From the NCBI GenBank assembly GCA_027625915.1, contig JANTQA010000008.1, positions 9,408,501-9,472,500 on the forward strand: 64,000 nt of DNA. The letters run 5' to 3'. The translations under genes were made by a program, and so were the position numbers. Position 1 is the first letter of the stretch; every line of letters starts with the position of its first letter. Under the pieces are notes generated by a model that had not been told where the DNA came from, ran no database searches, and was given only the letters and a program-made list of their open reading frames with translations. Positions 53,551-64,000 of the stretch are shown piece after piece. Origin of the DNA: Anaeramoeba flamelloides (Eukaryota; Metamonada; Anaeramoebidae).

Positions 53551-55409
53551 ATATAATTGGTAAAAAATTTAAATAACCAAAAAAAAAAAAAAAAACTTAT
53601 CAATCCGTCATCATAAGAAAAAAATACAAATAACAAAAATAATCCACACCATTATCAAATTATATTTAAAGTAAAAAAAAAAAATTAATTCACAAGATCT
53701 CAAAAAAAAAATCCAATAAAAAAAAACGAAACCCATCCTCTTTGGTAAAAAATTGAAATAATAAAAATTTTCACAAAATAATATTAAAAAATCTCAATAA
53801 CAAAAAAAAACAATTAACAAAAAAAAATAATTCATAAGATCTCATATCCAAAATAAATATTTCAATTTAAAAATGAGTTTCAAAGAATTTTCAATTCCAA
53901 AAAATCAATTTTTATTAGAAATTAATTTTTTCAAATTTTAATTTTACAAATTTTGACATTTCTTCAATTTGAAACAAATTATCACCATTAAGTCTAAAAT
54001 TAATTTAATTCAATTTAATATAATTTGTGATTATTTTGTAACACACTATATTTGACAGAGGAAGTATTTTTTATATTCTTAAGGAAAAAATAATCTTTTT
54101 GAAAAATGAAAAAAAAAAACAGAATATTTTCAAGATCTCAAAAAGCACCAAAGAGTAGGCATATTGTAACAAGAAGTAACGTTTTCACATTTATATCTCA
54201 CAATGATTTAACTTTAAAATTAGGTGTCGTTCTTTCATAATTTTTTCTAAAAATGTCCTCTTTTTTGATTATATTTTTTTGAGATCGATTGTTTATCAAA
54301 CATTGGTTTAGTTTTTTATGGGTATTAGGTACTTATACAAAAAAAAATACATTTTTTTTTTACAAATTAAACAATTATTTTTTCACCTTAATATTTCAAC
54401 CCTTTCTTAATTTTTATTACAAATATTCAGTGCTGAAATAGCAGTATTTTTGAAAGTAAATCAGTTATCTGATAAGATTTATAAATCTTTTTTTTAGAAA
54501 TATTAATTAAAATAAATGTGTATTTGTTCAAAAATCTCTATTAAATTTTCAATAATAAGAAAAGTCATTGAAAAGTTTAATATATGGTCTGTTAATAATG
54601 AGATGAAAAAATTAAGATTGGGTTATTAATTATTGATTATAAATATATCAAATTAAATAGTATTTCTTCTGGTTTATTGTTGAATTTTTACAGTTAACAA
54701 AAAGTATATTGGGAATATTTTTAATTAAAAAGATTGAACATATTTTTTACTCAGCTTTTTGGTATCAACAAAAATAAAAAACCAATTTGAAAATGTTTTT
54801 GAATCAAAAAATGATATTTATTACAAGTTTAAAATAATTATTGTATTGTTTTGAAAATAAGAAGATTTTTTACCAAACTTTTTTAAAACTGAGTGTTTTG
54901 ATTTTGAAAATGTTATATTTTAAAAATACGACTTCATTCCTTGATAATATGATTTCATTCTAATTCCCAAAAAATAATTTTTTCTTAAATTTTTTCAGAA
55001 ATATCGTCGAATTTTAAACTTTGATAAAATCTGAAAAATGGATCAAAACTTTTTAAAACAGATGATTCATTTCTGAAAATTTTCAAAAGTAAGTTTGATT
55101 TTATAGTATTCTGATTTTTACTTATTTTTTTATATTTCCAGAGAAGGTAAATATTTTTTGAATTTGCTATTAAATATAAACAAGATTTTTTTTCTCTTAA
55201 ATTTTAACAAAAAAAGGAAAAAATTACGAAAAAGTAAGTCTATTAAAAAAAAAAAAAATCGGAAAAGGCTTAAAATATAATTGATAGTTCTAATTTTCTG
55301 CTTTAAGTTGATAAAAAACTGTAAAGCCAATTAGAGATAAATTTTTCTCCTTTTCCTACTTTGGTTTTCTCATTTTTTTTCTTTTTATACTGATTTGTAA
55401 ACAGAGAAA
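53551..55409. other. AT-rich intergenic stretch before the alpha-galactosidase gene
   Basis: Poly-A rich, no gene or repeat recognised. TTTGTAAACAG just before the start codon could be an acceptor of a 5' UTR intron. Confidence 0.4.
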
Positions 55410-56558
55410 ATGAACAAGTTGTTTCTTTTTTGCTTTCTTGCAATTTTTTCAACGGCGTTATGTATAAATAATGGTGTAGCAGTCACGCCACCGATGGCCT
55501 TCAATACTTGGAATCATTTCGGATGTAATATTGATGAGGATTTGGCTATTTCAACCATGAACAAAATGATTTCGCTTGGACTTAGTGATGTAGGTTACAA
55601 GTATTTCAATTTGGACGACTGCTGGATGGCCAAGGAGAGAACTACAAACGGGGACTTGACTTCTGATCCTACAAGGTTCTCAAAAGGCATCAAGTATTTA
55701 GCAGACTATGCACACACAAAGGGTTTAAAGTTTGGAGCATATGAGTGTATGGGAACAAAGACCTGCCAAGGATACCCTGGCAGTTTTAACCATTATTCCC
55801 AAGACGCCCAAACATTTGCAGACTGGGGTTTAGACTACATTAAGATGGACTGGTGTTATACAAAACAAAATAATCTTGATCCTAGGGTTGTTTATCCAAT
55901 CTTCCGAGACGCGCTCAACAAAACAGGAAGGGAGATTGTTTTTTCAATTTGTGAATGGGGTGTCGACAGCCCATATTTATGGGGGAAACAAACCGGAAAT
56001 TCGTGGAGAACATCTGGTGATATCTCTTGTAAATGGGACAGGATGCAATACTGCATTGAACAAGTGATCGGCAGATCAAAGTATGCAGGCGAAGGTGGAT
56101 GGAACGATCCTGACATGTTGGAAATTGGAAACGGCTGTTTAACTTATAATGAAGAAACCTCTCATTTTGCATTATGGGCAATCGCGGCAGCCCCTTTGCT
56201 CATTGGGTGCGACCTTAATTCAATCCCAGAGAGCTCGTTGGAAATCTTAAAAAATACAGAGATTATTGCTGTTAACCAAGACATAGGATCAGTTCCTGGC
56301 GATTGTATCTATAAAAAAGACGAGAAACAAATTTGGACAAGAAAGCTGAGTGATGGAAGCGTTGCCGTAGTCATGTGGAATACAAATATTGAAAGCCAAG
56401 ATTTGGAAGTAACTTGGGAACAAATTGGTCTTTCTTGTCAAACAGCTACCAAAGTTCGTGATTTAGTAGAACATACCACCTACAATAATGTTGACAATGG
56501 CTGGAAAGAAATAAGTTTGGACTCACATTCAGTGAAAATGTTCCGTGTCTATTGTTAA
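55410..56558 (+). CDS. Secreted alpha-galactosidase, glycoside hydrolase family 27
   Basis: It hydrolyses terminal alpha-galactosyl residues (EC 3.2.1.22) with retention. 382 aa, close to the length of plant and fungal GH27 enzymes. Residues 1-18 are a signal peptide (MNKLFLFCFLAIFSTALC), so it acts in the lysosome/food vacuole or outside the cell. The mature start NNGVAVTPPMAFNTW is typical. The nucleophile is D147 in YIKMDWCY and the acid/base is D204 in SWRTSGDIS, by position against human (D170, D231) and rice enzymes. E182 in CEWGV favours galactose over GalNAc substrates. GGWNDPDMLEIGN, ALWAIAAAPLLIGCDL and IAVNQD are all intact. The C-terminal beta domain ends at VKMFRVYC. No intron inside the CDS. 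Confidence 0.95.
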   Translation: MNKLFLFCFLAIFSTALCINNGVAVTPPMAFNTWNHFGCNIDEDLAISTMNKMISLGLSDVGYKYFNLDDCWMAKERTTNGDLTSDPTRFSKGIKYLADYAHTKGLKFGAYECMGTKTCQGYPGSFNHYSQDAQTFADWGLDYIKMDWCYTKQNNLDPRVVYPIFRDALNKTGREIVFSICEWGVDSPYLWGKQTGNSWRTSGDISCKWDRMQYCIEQVIGRSKYAGEGGWNDPDMLEIGNGCLTYNEETSHFALWAIAAAPLLIGCDLNSIPESSLEILKNTEIIAVNQDIGSVPGDCIYKKDEKQIWTRKLSDGSVAVVMWNTNIESQDLEVTWEQIGLSCQTATKVRDLVEHTTYNNVDNGWKEISLDSHSVKMFRVYC

Positions 56559-56883
56559 TTTAAATATTAAACTTCAAATATTTTGAATACTTGAAACTTA
56601 TATTATTTTCAATTTTGCTCAAAATTAAAATTATATTGATATAATGTATGAATATATGCAAGCATGTGTGTGTTTATATATAACTCTGATTCTGAAATAA
56701 AGAACAATTAAGAGAGAAAAATGAAATAATAAACAAGAAAAAAATTTATTAAATTTATTTTGTTTTTAATCTTTTTTTGAAAATGTTCAAAATTTATATT
56801 CAAAAAATTCTTTTGATAGATTTTAGTATATTCACAAAAACTCTTAGGCTATTTAGCAAAGAATAAATTTTCTTTTTTGTACT

Positions 56884-56927
56884 ACTGGTATTTGAATAAT
56901 AAATGGGAATTAATTTTACCTTATTCT
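56884..56927. mobile_element. CTGG-family MITE, left end only
   Basis: TA|CTGGTATTTGAATAATAAAT then GGGAATTAATTTTACC, cut off where family R copy 3 begins. Confidence 0.6.
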
Positions 56928-57436
56928 AGAGTAGGGAAAAAAAAGACTGAATTGAAAATAATCTCCAACAAGATTTTTAATTAGAGTATTAGGAATATTG
57001 TTGTGTTGTTTCATTTTTTTACAATCGAATCCTTTTAAATAACCAAAATATTTTATGAACTCAGTAATAAACCTACCTAAAGTTCAAATAAGTAAGGTGT
57101 CTATAGAATACTCAAGTAATTGTTTGATAACTAAAGTAGATCAAATTTTTTTTGAAAAATAATCGGGTTTTATAGAGGTTTACTTGGAGTTTGAAAAATC
57201 ATAATTTTTATTGATTGTTTTTTGATTGATTGAATGGTGTTTTGAACAGGTGTATTTCATTAATCATAAATTCTATTAAGTGGATGAAATATAATTTTAA
57301 AATTTTGGTTATTAAAAAAAGGATTTGATTTTAAATATTTTCAATTATTCAACAATTTTCCTATTATTTACAATTAAAAAGCTTTTTAGGATTTTTTTTC
57401 ATTTCAGGTATTTTTTTTTCACTAGTTTACTTTTAA
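56928..57436. mobile_element. Family R element, copy 3
   Basis: CAACAAGATTTTTAATTAGA, TAATAAACCTACCTAAAGTT, ACTAAAGTAGATCAAATTTT, CATTTCAGGTATTTTTTTTT. It aligns with copy 2 along its length. Confidence 0.65.
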
Positions 57437-58239
57437 AATCGAGTTTTCCAAGAAATAATTTGTGGTTTGTGATTTCTATTTATTTTGTTGGTAACTTTTT
57501 TATTTGTGTACATTTTGGTAATCTAAGAACCATATATAAAACATATATTTTCGATTTTGAAAGAATTGAAAAAAAAATTAGAAAATGAAATTTGATTCCA
57601 TTTCTATTCCGAGTACTAATCTAAAGAATGAAAAAAAATCTTTTACTAAAGTTTAGTCTTATGAAAATATACTTTAAACTTCGTTTTTAGTTTATTTAGC
57701 CTCATGAAAAAAGTGGGGGAAATATATTTTGTGGTAATTTAATTACTTTTAAAAAAAATATAATAATAAAAATCAATTTTAATTGTCGATTGTAAAAATA
57801 TAAATTTTTAATATTTTATCCTGTACTTTTTTGGGTTTTCTTTTTATCTCTCAAAATTAATATTTTTTTTAGAATAAAAAAATGACGAGTATAAGAAAAA
57901 TAATAAACACTGTTACTCTAAATAATATTTAAAGTATTGGAAAAGAGAAATTGAGATGGTAAAAAAATTATCTTAGTCTAATATGTAATTAACTTATAAT
58001 AGTTTAAACTTCTAGAGTAGGTAGTAATGAATTCTTCACATTGGATCAAATTTTTTCATGTATTTTATTAAATAAACACGTAAATTCATGTGGTGATTTT
58101 GAAATATTTGTTCGAATTCAAGTAAAAATAAATAACCAACAACTTATTAAACATTCATGTGTGCAAAATAGAACTTTTAAAATATTTTTTACTTTTTTTG
58201 ATGTTTTCATTTTTTTTATTTCGTTCTTTTCTTTCTATT
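57437..58239. other. AT-rich intergenic stretch
   Basis: No gene or repeat recognised. Confidence 0.35.
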
Positions 58240-58735
58240 ATTCTTACTTTTGTTACAATAAAGTGTACATAAAAGTAAAATATGTGTTTCAAAATAAAAT
58301 AAATAAAAAATTACATTTATAGAAGACCGATACATCAACCGATTAAAGAAACCAACAATAAACCCGAATTAAATCTATCTTTGGTTTCTTAAAGTTCTAT
58401 TATTTATAAAGAAAATTCTAAAAATAAAGGATCAAATACTGAAAATTTATCTCAAAAAATAGATTAATTTTTGATGAAAATTTTTATCTTCAAAAAGAAC
58501 ATAAAAATTCAAAAAAATTGTGAATAAATTTCAAAAAAATCCAAACTAAGTGCATTCCCAATTTAAAATTTACAGAATATATCAAGAGGTTTACTTTAAT
58601 TTTTAATTTGAACCAAGGTATATTGTTGGGTGGTTGATTAGATGTTGCCTTGGAACAAGAAGAAAATAAAGCACCATTTATATTTTGAAACACAGATTTT
58701 AGTTCGTGGGCACTCATAATTTTGATCACCGAATC
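58240..58735. mobile_element. Family J element, copy 3
   Basis: TTGGTTTCTTAAAGTTCTAT, GATGTTGCCTTGGAACAAGA, and end ACTCATAATTTTGATCACC. Same orientation as copy 1. Confidence 0.65.
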
Positions 58736-58864
58736 TTTATTCTAAAAAAAATTTTTTTTTTTTTTTTTTTTATAAATATAAGTTATCTATTCGATTATTC
58801 TCTAGTCTGCCTTATATCACCAGTATAAAAAATCCAAATAAAGTTAGAATTCTTGATAACTATA

Positions 58865-58874
58865 GGGGGGGGGG
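58865..58874. repeat. Run of ten G
   Basis: An isolated G10 tract in otherwise AT-rich sequence. Confidence 0.9.
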
Positions 58875-58959
58875 TATTTTCTTTAGACACTTCTCGTTTA
58901 AATTAATAATAATAAATAAAATCTATTTATTTAAAATTAAACTTAAATTCAAAATTTTT

Positions 58960-59231
58960 GAAATTGTAAAACAGTTAAAAAAAACAGATTTTTATTTTTT
59001 GATTCAAATTGGAAATAATTTTGTTTTTTTAAATATATTTTAATTCTTTGTTAATCATTTATTTTTATTTTCACTATCATTTTATTTTTTTAAATGAAGT
59101 ATTGATTTTTTTTTGATCAAAATTTAATGAATGATGGATATTTTGTTAAAGTCGAATTCTTTTTAAATATAAGAAATAAAATGAAATTAGTTCATTTCAT
59201 CTAACCTTTTGGTTGGTCAATAATCGTAAAT

Positions 59232-59271
<40 letters not shown>

Positions 59272-59337
59272 CAAGATATTTTGTTGTTCTGCTCACTCCA
59301 AAACTTTCAAAAGTACGCTCTTTATTATTTTGTTTGG

Positions 59338-59376
<39 letters not shown>

Positions 59377-59535
59377 TTTTAAGGGTAATGTGAATTATCA
59401 GAATTAATTTTCAACCTTCCAATTAATTAGTGGTTGGGATTTGGTATTTCTTCTAGAATATATTAAATAACATTTTTTTTTTTCAAAAATAGAATTTCTG
59501 ATGTTATCAATTTTGAATTTGGGAATAGGTGGATA
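58960..59535 (+). repeat. Family F element, copy 6, with two long (TA)n runs
   Basis: Diverged F copy: GATTCAAATTGGAAATAATT, CATCTAACCTTTTGGTTGG, TTTGGTATTTCTTCTAG. TA runs at about 59237-59270 and 59340-59373. Confidence 0.55.
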
Positions 59536-59882
59536 ATTGAAATAGAAATCTCCAATTACTCTAATTTAAAAAATAAGTTATTTTTGAAATTTATTTTTTG
59601 GCAAAATGAGTAATAAATTTATCATAATTAATTTAAAAAAACAATAAGTTTATAAGTAAATAATTTGAAATTTTTATTAAATCAAATTGTTTAAAAATAT
59701 CTTTAATATCAATGATGTGAAAACAACATAATGTTTCATTCTTATCATCTAATAAGAAAAAATAATAAATTACTTGGCATTATTTAAATGGAAGATAATA
59801 AAAATAATAACTTGATTTTTTTTTCAACAGATTCTTTCTTTTCTACAGAAAATTTCATCAAAAAATTATTGGATAATTAATG

Positions 59883-60420
59883 GGGTAAACCATTTTCCAG
59901 TCAAAGGGGTACATTTGTCGGGGATGAATCACTCGTGTTTAAAGGGTTTGAAAGGTTTTAGAAGAACAAATTAAGTTTTGGAGATTTGAAAAATGAAATC
60001 ATTTTTTGCAAATTTTTCTTTTTTTTTTTATTTTTTTTTGAACTTTTTTTTATTTGATTTTTTTTTTTAATGCAAAATCTATAGTCACTTGGCAAAAATA
60101 TGGTTATTTGGATGTTATTGAAAATGTGAGAATGATTGTAGAACAATTGATATTTGATTTCTATTAGAAATTTTTTTTGATCTTCAATTGAAAATCAAAA
60201 AAAAAATTCTTGTTTTTCTCAATAGTTCCGAAGAATTTTGGTTTTTCTATTTTTAAGAAAATATATTGATTGATTAGTTTTACTTCCACAGAATATCAAC
60301 TATTCTCTGGTGGGTATTATTCTACATATTTCTTAACTACTCTTCAAAGGTCAATTATAAAAAATAATTGATATTAGAAAAAAATGTTGGACTCTTTAAC
60401 AGAAACAAAGATTATATATA
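59883..60420. mobile_element. Family E element, copy 4 (reverse, no CTGG MITE)
   Basis: End TAAACCATTTTCCAGTCAAA, inner AAAATGAAATCATTTTTTGC, TTGATCTTCAATTGAAAATC at the empty MITE site, and AGGTCAATTATAAAAAATAA. Confidence 0.6.
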
Positions 60421-60584
60421 AAATAAGCAAATAAATAATGAAATAAATAAATAAAACGATCACAGCAGGGCAAATTTAATAAAATATCAATAAAATTTTA
60501 ATTTTTTTTTATTAGTTATGTATATTTGGTTTTGAAATGATAAATAAATTAATGTTTCTTTTCTTGAAAAAAAAAAAAATTATA

Positions 60585-62249
60585 TTATTTTTTTTTGAAT
60601 TTTAAAATCCAGCTTTTAAATCTCTCCGCATTGACTCCCCTATATAGATAAATGTTTTTTTCCAATTGACTCAATTTGTTCACAAATGTTTCTTCTTCAT
60701 TTGATAGTTGTAACTTTTGTTCAAATTGGTTCATCAGTTGTTCTTTTTTTTGTTGGGAACTATTCCATAAAACAAAATTCTCAAAAGAATGATTCCTTTT
60801 TGTAATTAATTTTTCTTTTAATAATTTGGTAATTGAGTTTATATCACCCTTAAAATTTTCGATTTTTGATTTTACATCATCTTGATGATTCTTATTTAAA
60901 ATTGTGTTCGTATTATCGACACTATCCTTATTTTCGCTATTCTCCTTACTCTTGGTAGTATTCATGTTAGCATTTTCATTATTGTTTTTCTCGATAGCAT
61001 CTTGGTTATTTTTTGGTAATGTTTGGATTTGTCTTCTTTTTTTTAAATCCATTTCTTCGGTAATATCAGATCCATCCTCATTTGGTTGAGTATTTGTTTG
61101 GGAATTTTGATTCTTATTTCCACTTTCGCTTCCACTAATCAAATGGGTTGTTGTCAACTCATCAAATTTTCTTTTATTTGATTGAGTAACATTACTTTCT
61201 TTATTCTCAAATAAATTTTGTTTTTCTTGTATTTTTTCAATATCAATTTTATTTTCGATTGATTGTTTATTATTGTTATTATTATCTTTTTCAATTGGTA
61301 TCGAAATATTCTTTTCTGTTGAATTATTGTTATTTGATAAATGATTGATTTTTTCTTTTTCTTGTTCTTTTTCTTTTTCTTTTTCTTTTCCTTGTTCTTG
61401 TTCTTGTTCTTTTTTTTGATCTTTTTCTTTTTCATTTTCATTTTTGCTTTCCTTTGCGTTTTCATTATTTTTAGAAAGAACCACAAGTGATGTTTTATTA
61501 GTATTATTGTTTTTACTGCTGTTCAATAGTGTTACGTCTTCTTTAGGAATACTATATGTTTTTGAATTTTTTACAAGATGCACCAAACGAAGAGTAAATA
61601 TTAGAGAAAAGTCTTTTGAAATAAGAGGATCGCTTGCAGCCTTTGCTAAGATTGTTCCAGATGAATACCAGTATTGGCATTTTAATGCCAAGTTTTGTTG
61701 GAAATCAAAATCTTCTCGACACCTATTCCGAAATTTTTCTGTGAAATGAAAAGGAATCTTGAATATCGCAAGTTTTAAGCTTTTGTATTGGGTTGCCATC
61801 CACAGCGGCAATTTGGTTCTTTGCCCTCTTTTAATTGTCTTTATTTTTTTCCTTGTGATTTGTTTTTCATAGATCCTCATTTTTTCATTAATAATTTTTT
61901 GGCAACTGTCGCAATACCATTTGCCCGTTGGCTCTTTCGTGATCCCTGCGCAACTAAAATGATACCATCCCACTTTACACTTTGGGTAGTCGCATTTGAT
62001 CCAGTCTTCCTCTAATTCTTTCCCACAACACCAAACCTTCTCATCTTCGTCTGTGTCATAGTCGGACGAAACTTCTTCAGCAGTGGCCATCTCGATTAGC
62101 GGATGAACAACACCTTTAGGTACAATCACTAACTCCTCAACGATCGGTTCCATTACTAAAAAGCCAAGGTATTTCATCGTGTGTAATGCTTTGATTTGCA
62201 CATTTTGATCTTCAGCTTGCAACGATTCAACAGACCAATACTCATTCAT
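60585..62249 (-). CDS. GINS subunit Psf3 with an ING-like PHD finger inserted between its domains
   Basis: GINS is part of the CMG replicative helicase (Cdc45-MCM-GINS). 554 aa, against about 200 in usual Psf3. Residues 1-46 look like the Psf3 B domain (EYWSVESLQAEDQN ... LGFL ... VPKG; human YFRVESGALGPEEN ... LGAFFLE ... VPQG). Residues 71-118 are a PHD finger (C74, C75, C86, C91, H97, C100, C113, C116; WYHFSCAGI, PTGKWYCDSC), closest to ING type. Residues 146-230 start the Psf3 A domain (LPLWMA ... FKIP..F..KFRNRCREDF ... YWYSSGTILA ... IFTLRLVHLV). A roughly 240-residue Asn/Lys/Glu insert follows. Then the A-domain end resumes (about 520-554, KLSQLEKNIYLYRG...FKSWILKFKK, matching human LDEMERGLFQTG...FQCWEKG). 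One uninterrupted exon, so the fusion is not a splicing guess. PHD fingers of this type read histone H3 tails, so a chromatin-tethered GINS is inferred. Confidence 0.82.
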   Translation of the reverse strand: MNEYWSVESLQAEDQNVQIKALHTMKYLGFLVMEPIVEELVIVPKGVVHPLIEMATAEEVSSDYDTDEDEKVWCCGKELEEDWIKCDYPKCKVGWYHFSCAGITKEPTGKWYCDSCQKIINEKMRIYEKQITRKKIKTIKRGQRTKLPLWMATQYKSLKLAIFKIPFHFTEKFRNRCREDFDFQQNLALKCQYWYSSGTILAKAASDPLISKDFSLIFTLRLVHLVKNSKTYSIPKEDVTLLNSSKNNNTNKTSLVVLSKNNENAKESKNENEKEKDQKKEQEQEQGKEKEKEKEQEKEKINHLSNNNNSTEKNISIPIEKDNNNNNKQSIENKIDIEKIQEKQNLFENKESNVTQSNKRKFDELTTTHLISGSESGNKNQNSQTNTQPNEDGSDITEEMDLKKRRQIQTLPKNNQDAIEKNNNENANMNTTKSKENSENKDSVDNTNTILNKNHQDDVKSKIENFKGDINSITKLLKEKLITKRNHSFENFVLWNSSQQKKEQLMNQFEQKLQLSNEEETFVNKLSQLEKNIYLYRGVNAERFKSWILKFKKK

Positions 62250-63000
62250 TTTATTAAATCCTTTTTATTTTTTTTTTTTTATTTTTTTTTTGAAGCTATT
62301 TTTCAAAAACTGCTTTTGAATTGTTGTGCAATTTTACAGTTGTTTTTAAATTCTCCTGATTTTTGAGTTGAGGATTTATTAAATTTAAAAAGGTAAAAGC
62401 AAACAAAGAGAAAAAAATAAAAAAATGAAAAAATCTTTTTTTTTAACTACTTGCAAAATCACAAAACTTCTCTTTTTTTCTAATACAGGTTAAAGCAAAA
62501 AAAAACCTTCTCATTCTTTCTGACTTAAAATCCGAAAATTAAGAATTTTAGATTCTTAGGAAACAATTCAATTTTATTACAAATAAGATAGATTTTTAAT
62601 CATGATCTTTACAGTGAAAAAGAAAACAGAATTTTGTTGCAAAAAGGATTGAGAGTACCCAAATAAAAAGAAAAAAAATTTATTCCATATTTTTTTTTCT
62701 TCTTGATAAATTTAATAAATTATCTTAAAATTTTTGTTTCTTTTTTCATTTTGGAAATTTTTTTACCTTAACATCAAATAAACCTTTTTTTTGAAATAAG
62801 TATTAAGAAACTTTGTAAAATTCGTTGACAATCAAAAAATTCTTTCTTCAGAACTGTTTTAAAAGTATTGGAAAAAATTGTGTTATCAGAAATTATAAAA
62901 ATGGAAATTCAACTTTATACATTGTGGATTTAAATGAATTCAAGAAAACAAAATACCCCATAGTCCTTTTTATGAACTACTGTTAATTGTAAAATAAAAA
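62250..63000. other. Upstream of the Psf3-PHD gene
   Basis: AT-rich. No gene or repeat recognised. Confidence 0.35.
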
Positions 63001-63230
63001 GATCAAAATTTTCTAACGACTTCCAAAAATACCATGATTCAGAGAATTAAAACCAATCACCAAACTTCGAAATTCCACAATTCTCAAAGACAAATTAATA
63101 ATTTAAACTGATTTCTAGAATTAAAAATTTGAAATTTTATATGATTTAAAAATCTCATTTTTTGGGAAAGCTGAATGAAAATTTTGTTCCATTTATTTTG
63201 CAAAAAATAGTTTATACAAAGGAAATTACA
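63000..63230. repeat. Family H fragment, copy 2 (reverse)
   Basis: GGGAAAGCTGAATGAAAATT matches the reverse complement of 25310-25420. Confidence 0.5.
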
Positions 63231-63289
63231 GAATAAAATAATAGATTTCCCTATTTTTAATTTAAAATAATTTGAAGATGTTTTGGTGT

Positions 63290-64000
63290 TAAATTAGTTC
63301 ACCAAGAAAGAGGAGTTTTTAAAAATAAAATGAAATCTTTTCAAGATCTTGATTCGATCTTTAAAAATTTTTTTTGAATTTTATGCTTCTACTTTTGAAT
63401 TCGATGGGTTAATTTCATTTAAACAATTTATTAAATTTTGTCTCTTTTGAAAATTCAAAAATTCTCATGTTTCAAATATAAAGTCAAAAAAGAAACCTAT
63501 TGTCTTGTAAACTAATTATTGTAATTCTTCAAAATGGTATAACATATTTTTAGTTTTATGTTGGAAAGTATTGATTTTTGAAAGAAATTTTTATTTGGTA
63601 ATTATTTTTAATGATTAATATTTCAATTTAAATATCAACCAATAAAACTAATTGAGAGATTTGTGGCTGAGTAAATAAATTTGATAGAATTTTGTCAACA
63701 GTTTAACAATGAAATTTGGTTCTATTAAGCTAAATTTTTTTTTGAAAGTTTTAAAACAAATTATTTTCTTGATAATCAAAAAATGAAAAAAAAATGTAAA
63801 AGAATTTTTTAGGTAATTAATTTCCCTCTTCCAAAGAAAAAAAAAAAAATCAATTATTTTTGGAATTAAATATTCTGATTTTGAATTTCGAGGATAAAAT
63901 TACCAAATTCTCTTTTCAAATATCTCGAAAAAAATTTGATTTTGAAAAATTCAATTTCATCTGATCTGAAACAAAAACAAAATATATTTACAAATAAAAT
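63290..64000. repeat. Family G element, copy 3, running to the window edge
   Basis: TTTAAACAATTTATTAAATT, TTTTATGTTGGAAAGTATTG, CAATAAAACTAATTGAGAG. Same orientation as 38345-38960. Confidence 0.65.

Noticed and set aside
56696-56701. AATAAA downstream of the alpha-galactosidase gene as a poly(A) signal
   Set aside because: The hexamer is expected by chance very often at this base composition.
61154-62015. Other-frame ORFs over the Psf3-PHD gene
   Set aside because: Low-complexity shadows of the Asn/Lys/Glu insert and the PHD region.

Overview
This is AT-rich nuclear DNA from a unicellular eukaryote. It shows GT-AG introns, phase-compatible exon joins, low-complexity Asn/Gln/Lys/Glu inserts inside conserved proteins, dense miniature transposons, and conserved eukaryotic proteins (SARAF, importin alpha, PIG-Q, RhoGAP, TAF8, GINS Psf3). 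The gene style would suit an amoeboid protist such as an Anaeramoeba-like metamonad or an amoebozoan. The lineage cannot be fixed from this window, and that placement is a guess. Every complete gene model ends in TAA.

Eight host genes can be supported. On the + strand they are: a three-exon SARAF-like gene with three luminal domains (2083-11448); an importin alpha without a visible IBB domain (17923-19518); a WH1/EVH1-only protein (24545-24943); a two-exon PIG-Q/Gpi1 subunit of the GPI-GlcNAc transferase (28860-33990); a four-exon B-box/PH/RhoGAP protein (40234-47322); and a secreted GH27 alpha-galactosidase (55410-56558). On the - strand are a TAF8-like TFIID subunit (49720-50853) and a GINS subunit Psf3 with an ING-like PHD finger inserted between its two domains (60585-62249). 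They do not form one pathway. The set is a mix of ER/Golgi, cytoskeletal and nuclear housekeeping functions.

Most of the remaining sequence, including all large introns, is made of short non-autonomous repeat elements, many with terminal inverted repeats and inserted into one another. I recognise about a dozen families by comparing copies within the window and label them A, E, F, G, H, I, J, K, L, M, P, Q, R, CTGG and FB. One LINE 3' fragment with a zinc-knuckle end is also present.

The most unusual structure is a family of clusters built from tandem or nested palindromes. Each palindrome is about 70-85 bp and most begin AGGTTTT or AGCTTTT and close with the mirror followed by TAACG. The outer border reads like AAGTGCCGTCAAGTGCC. 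Eight clusters occur (about 5683, 10142, 13938, 23228, 26020, 32625, 45429, 47605). In one family L copy the cluster is absent and the site looks empty. Another cluster lies between two segments that may belong to one LINE copy. These clusters, the PHD-in-Psf3 fusion and the triplicated SARAF domain are the leading candidates for undescribed biology here.
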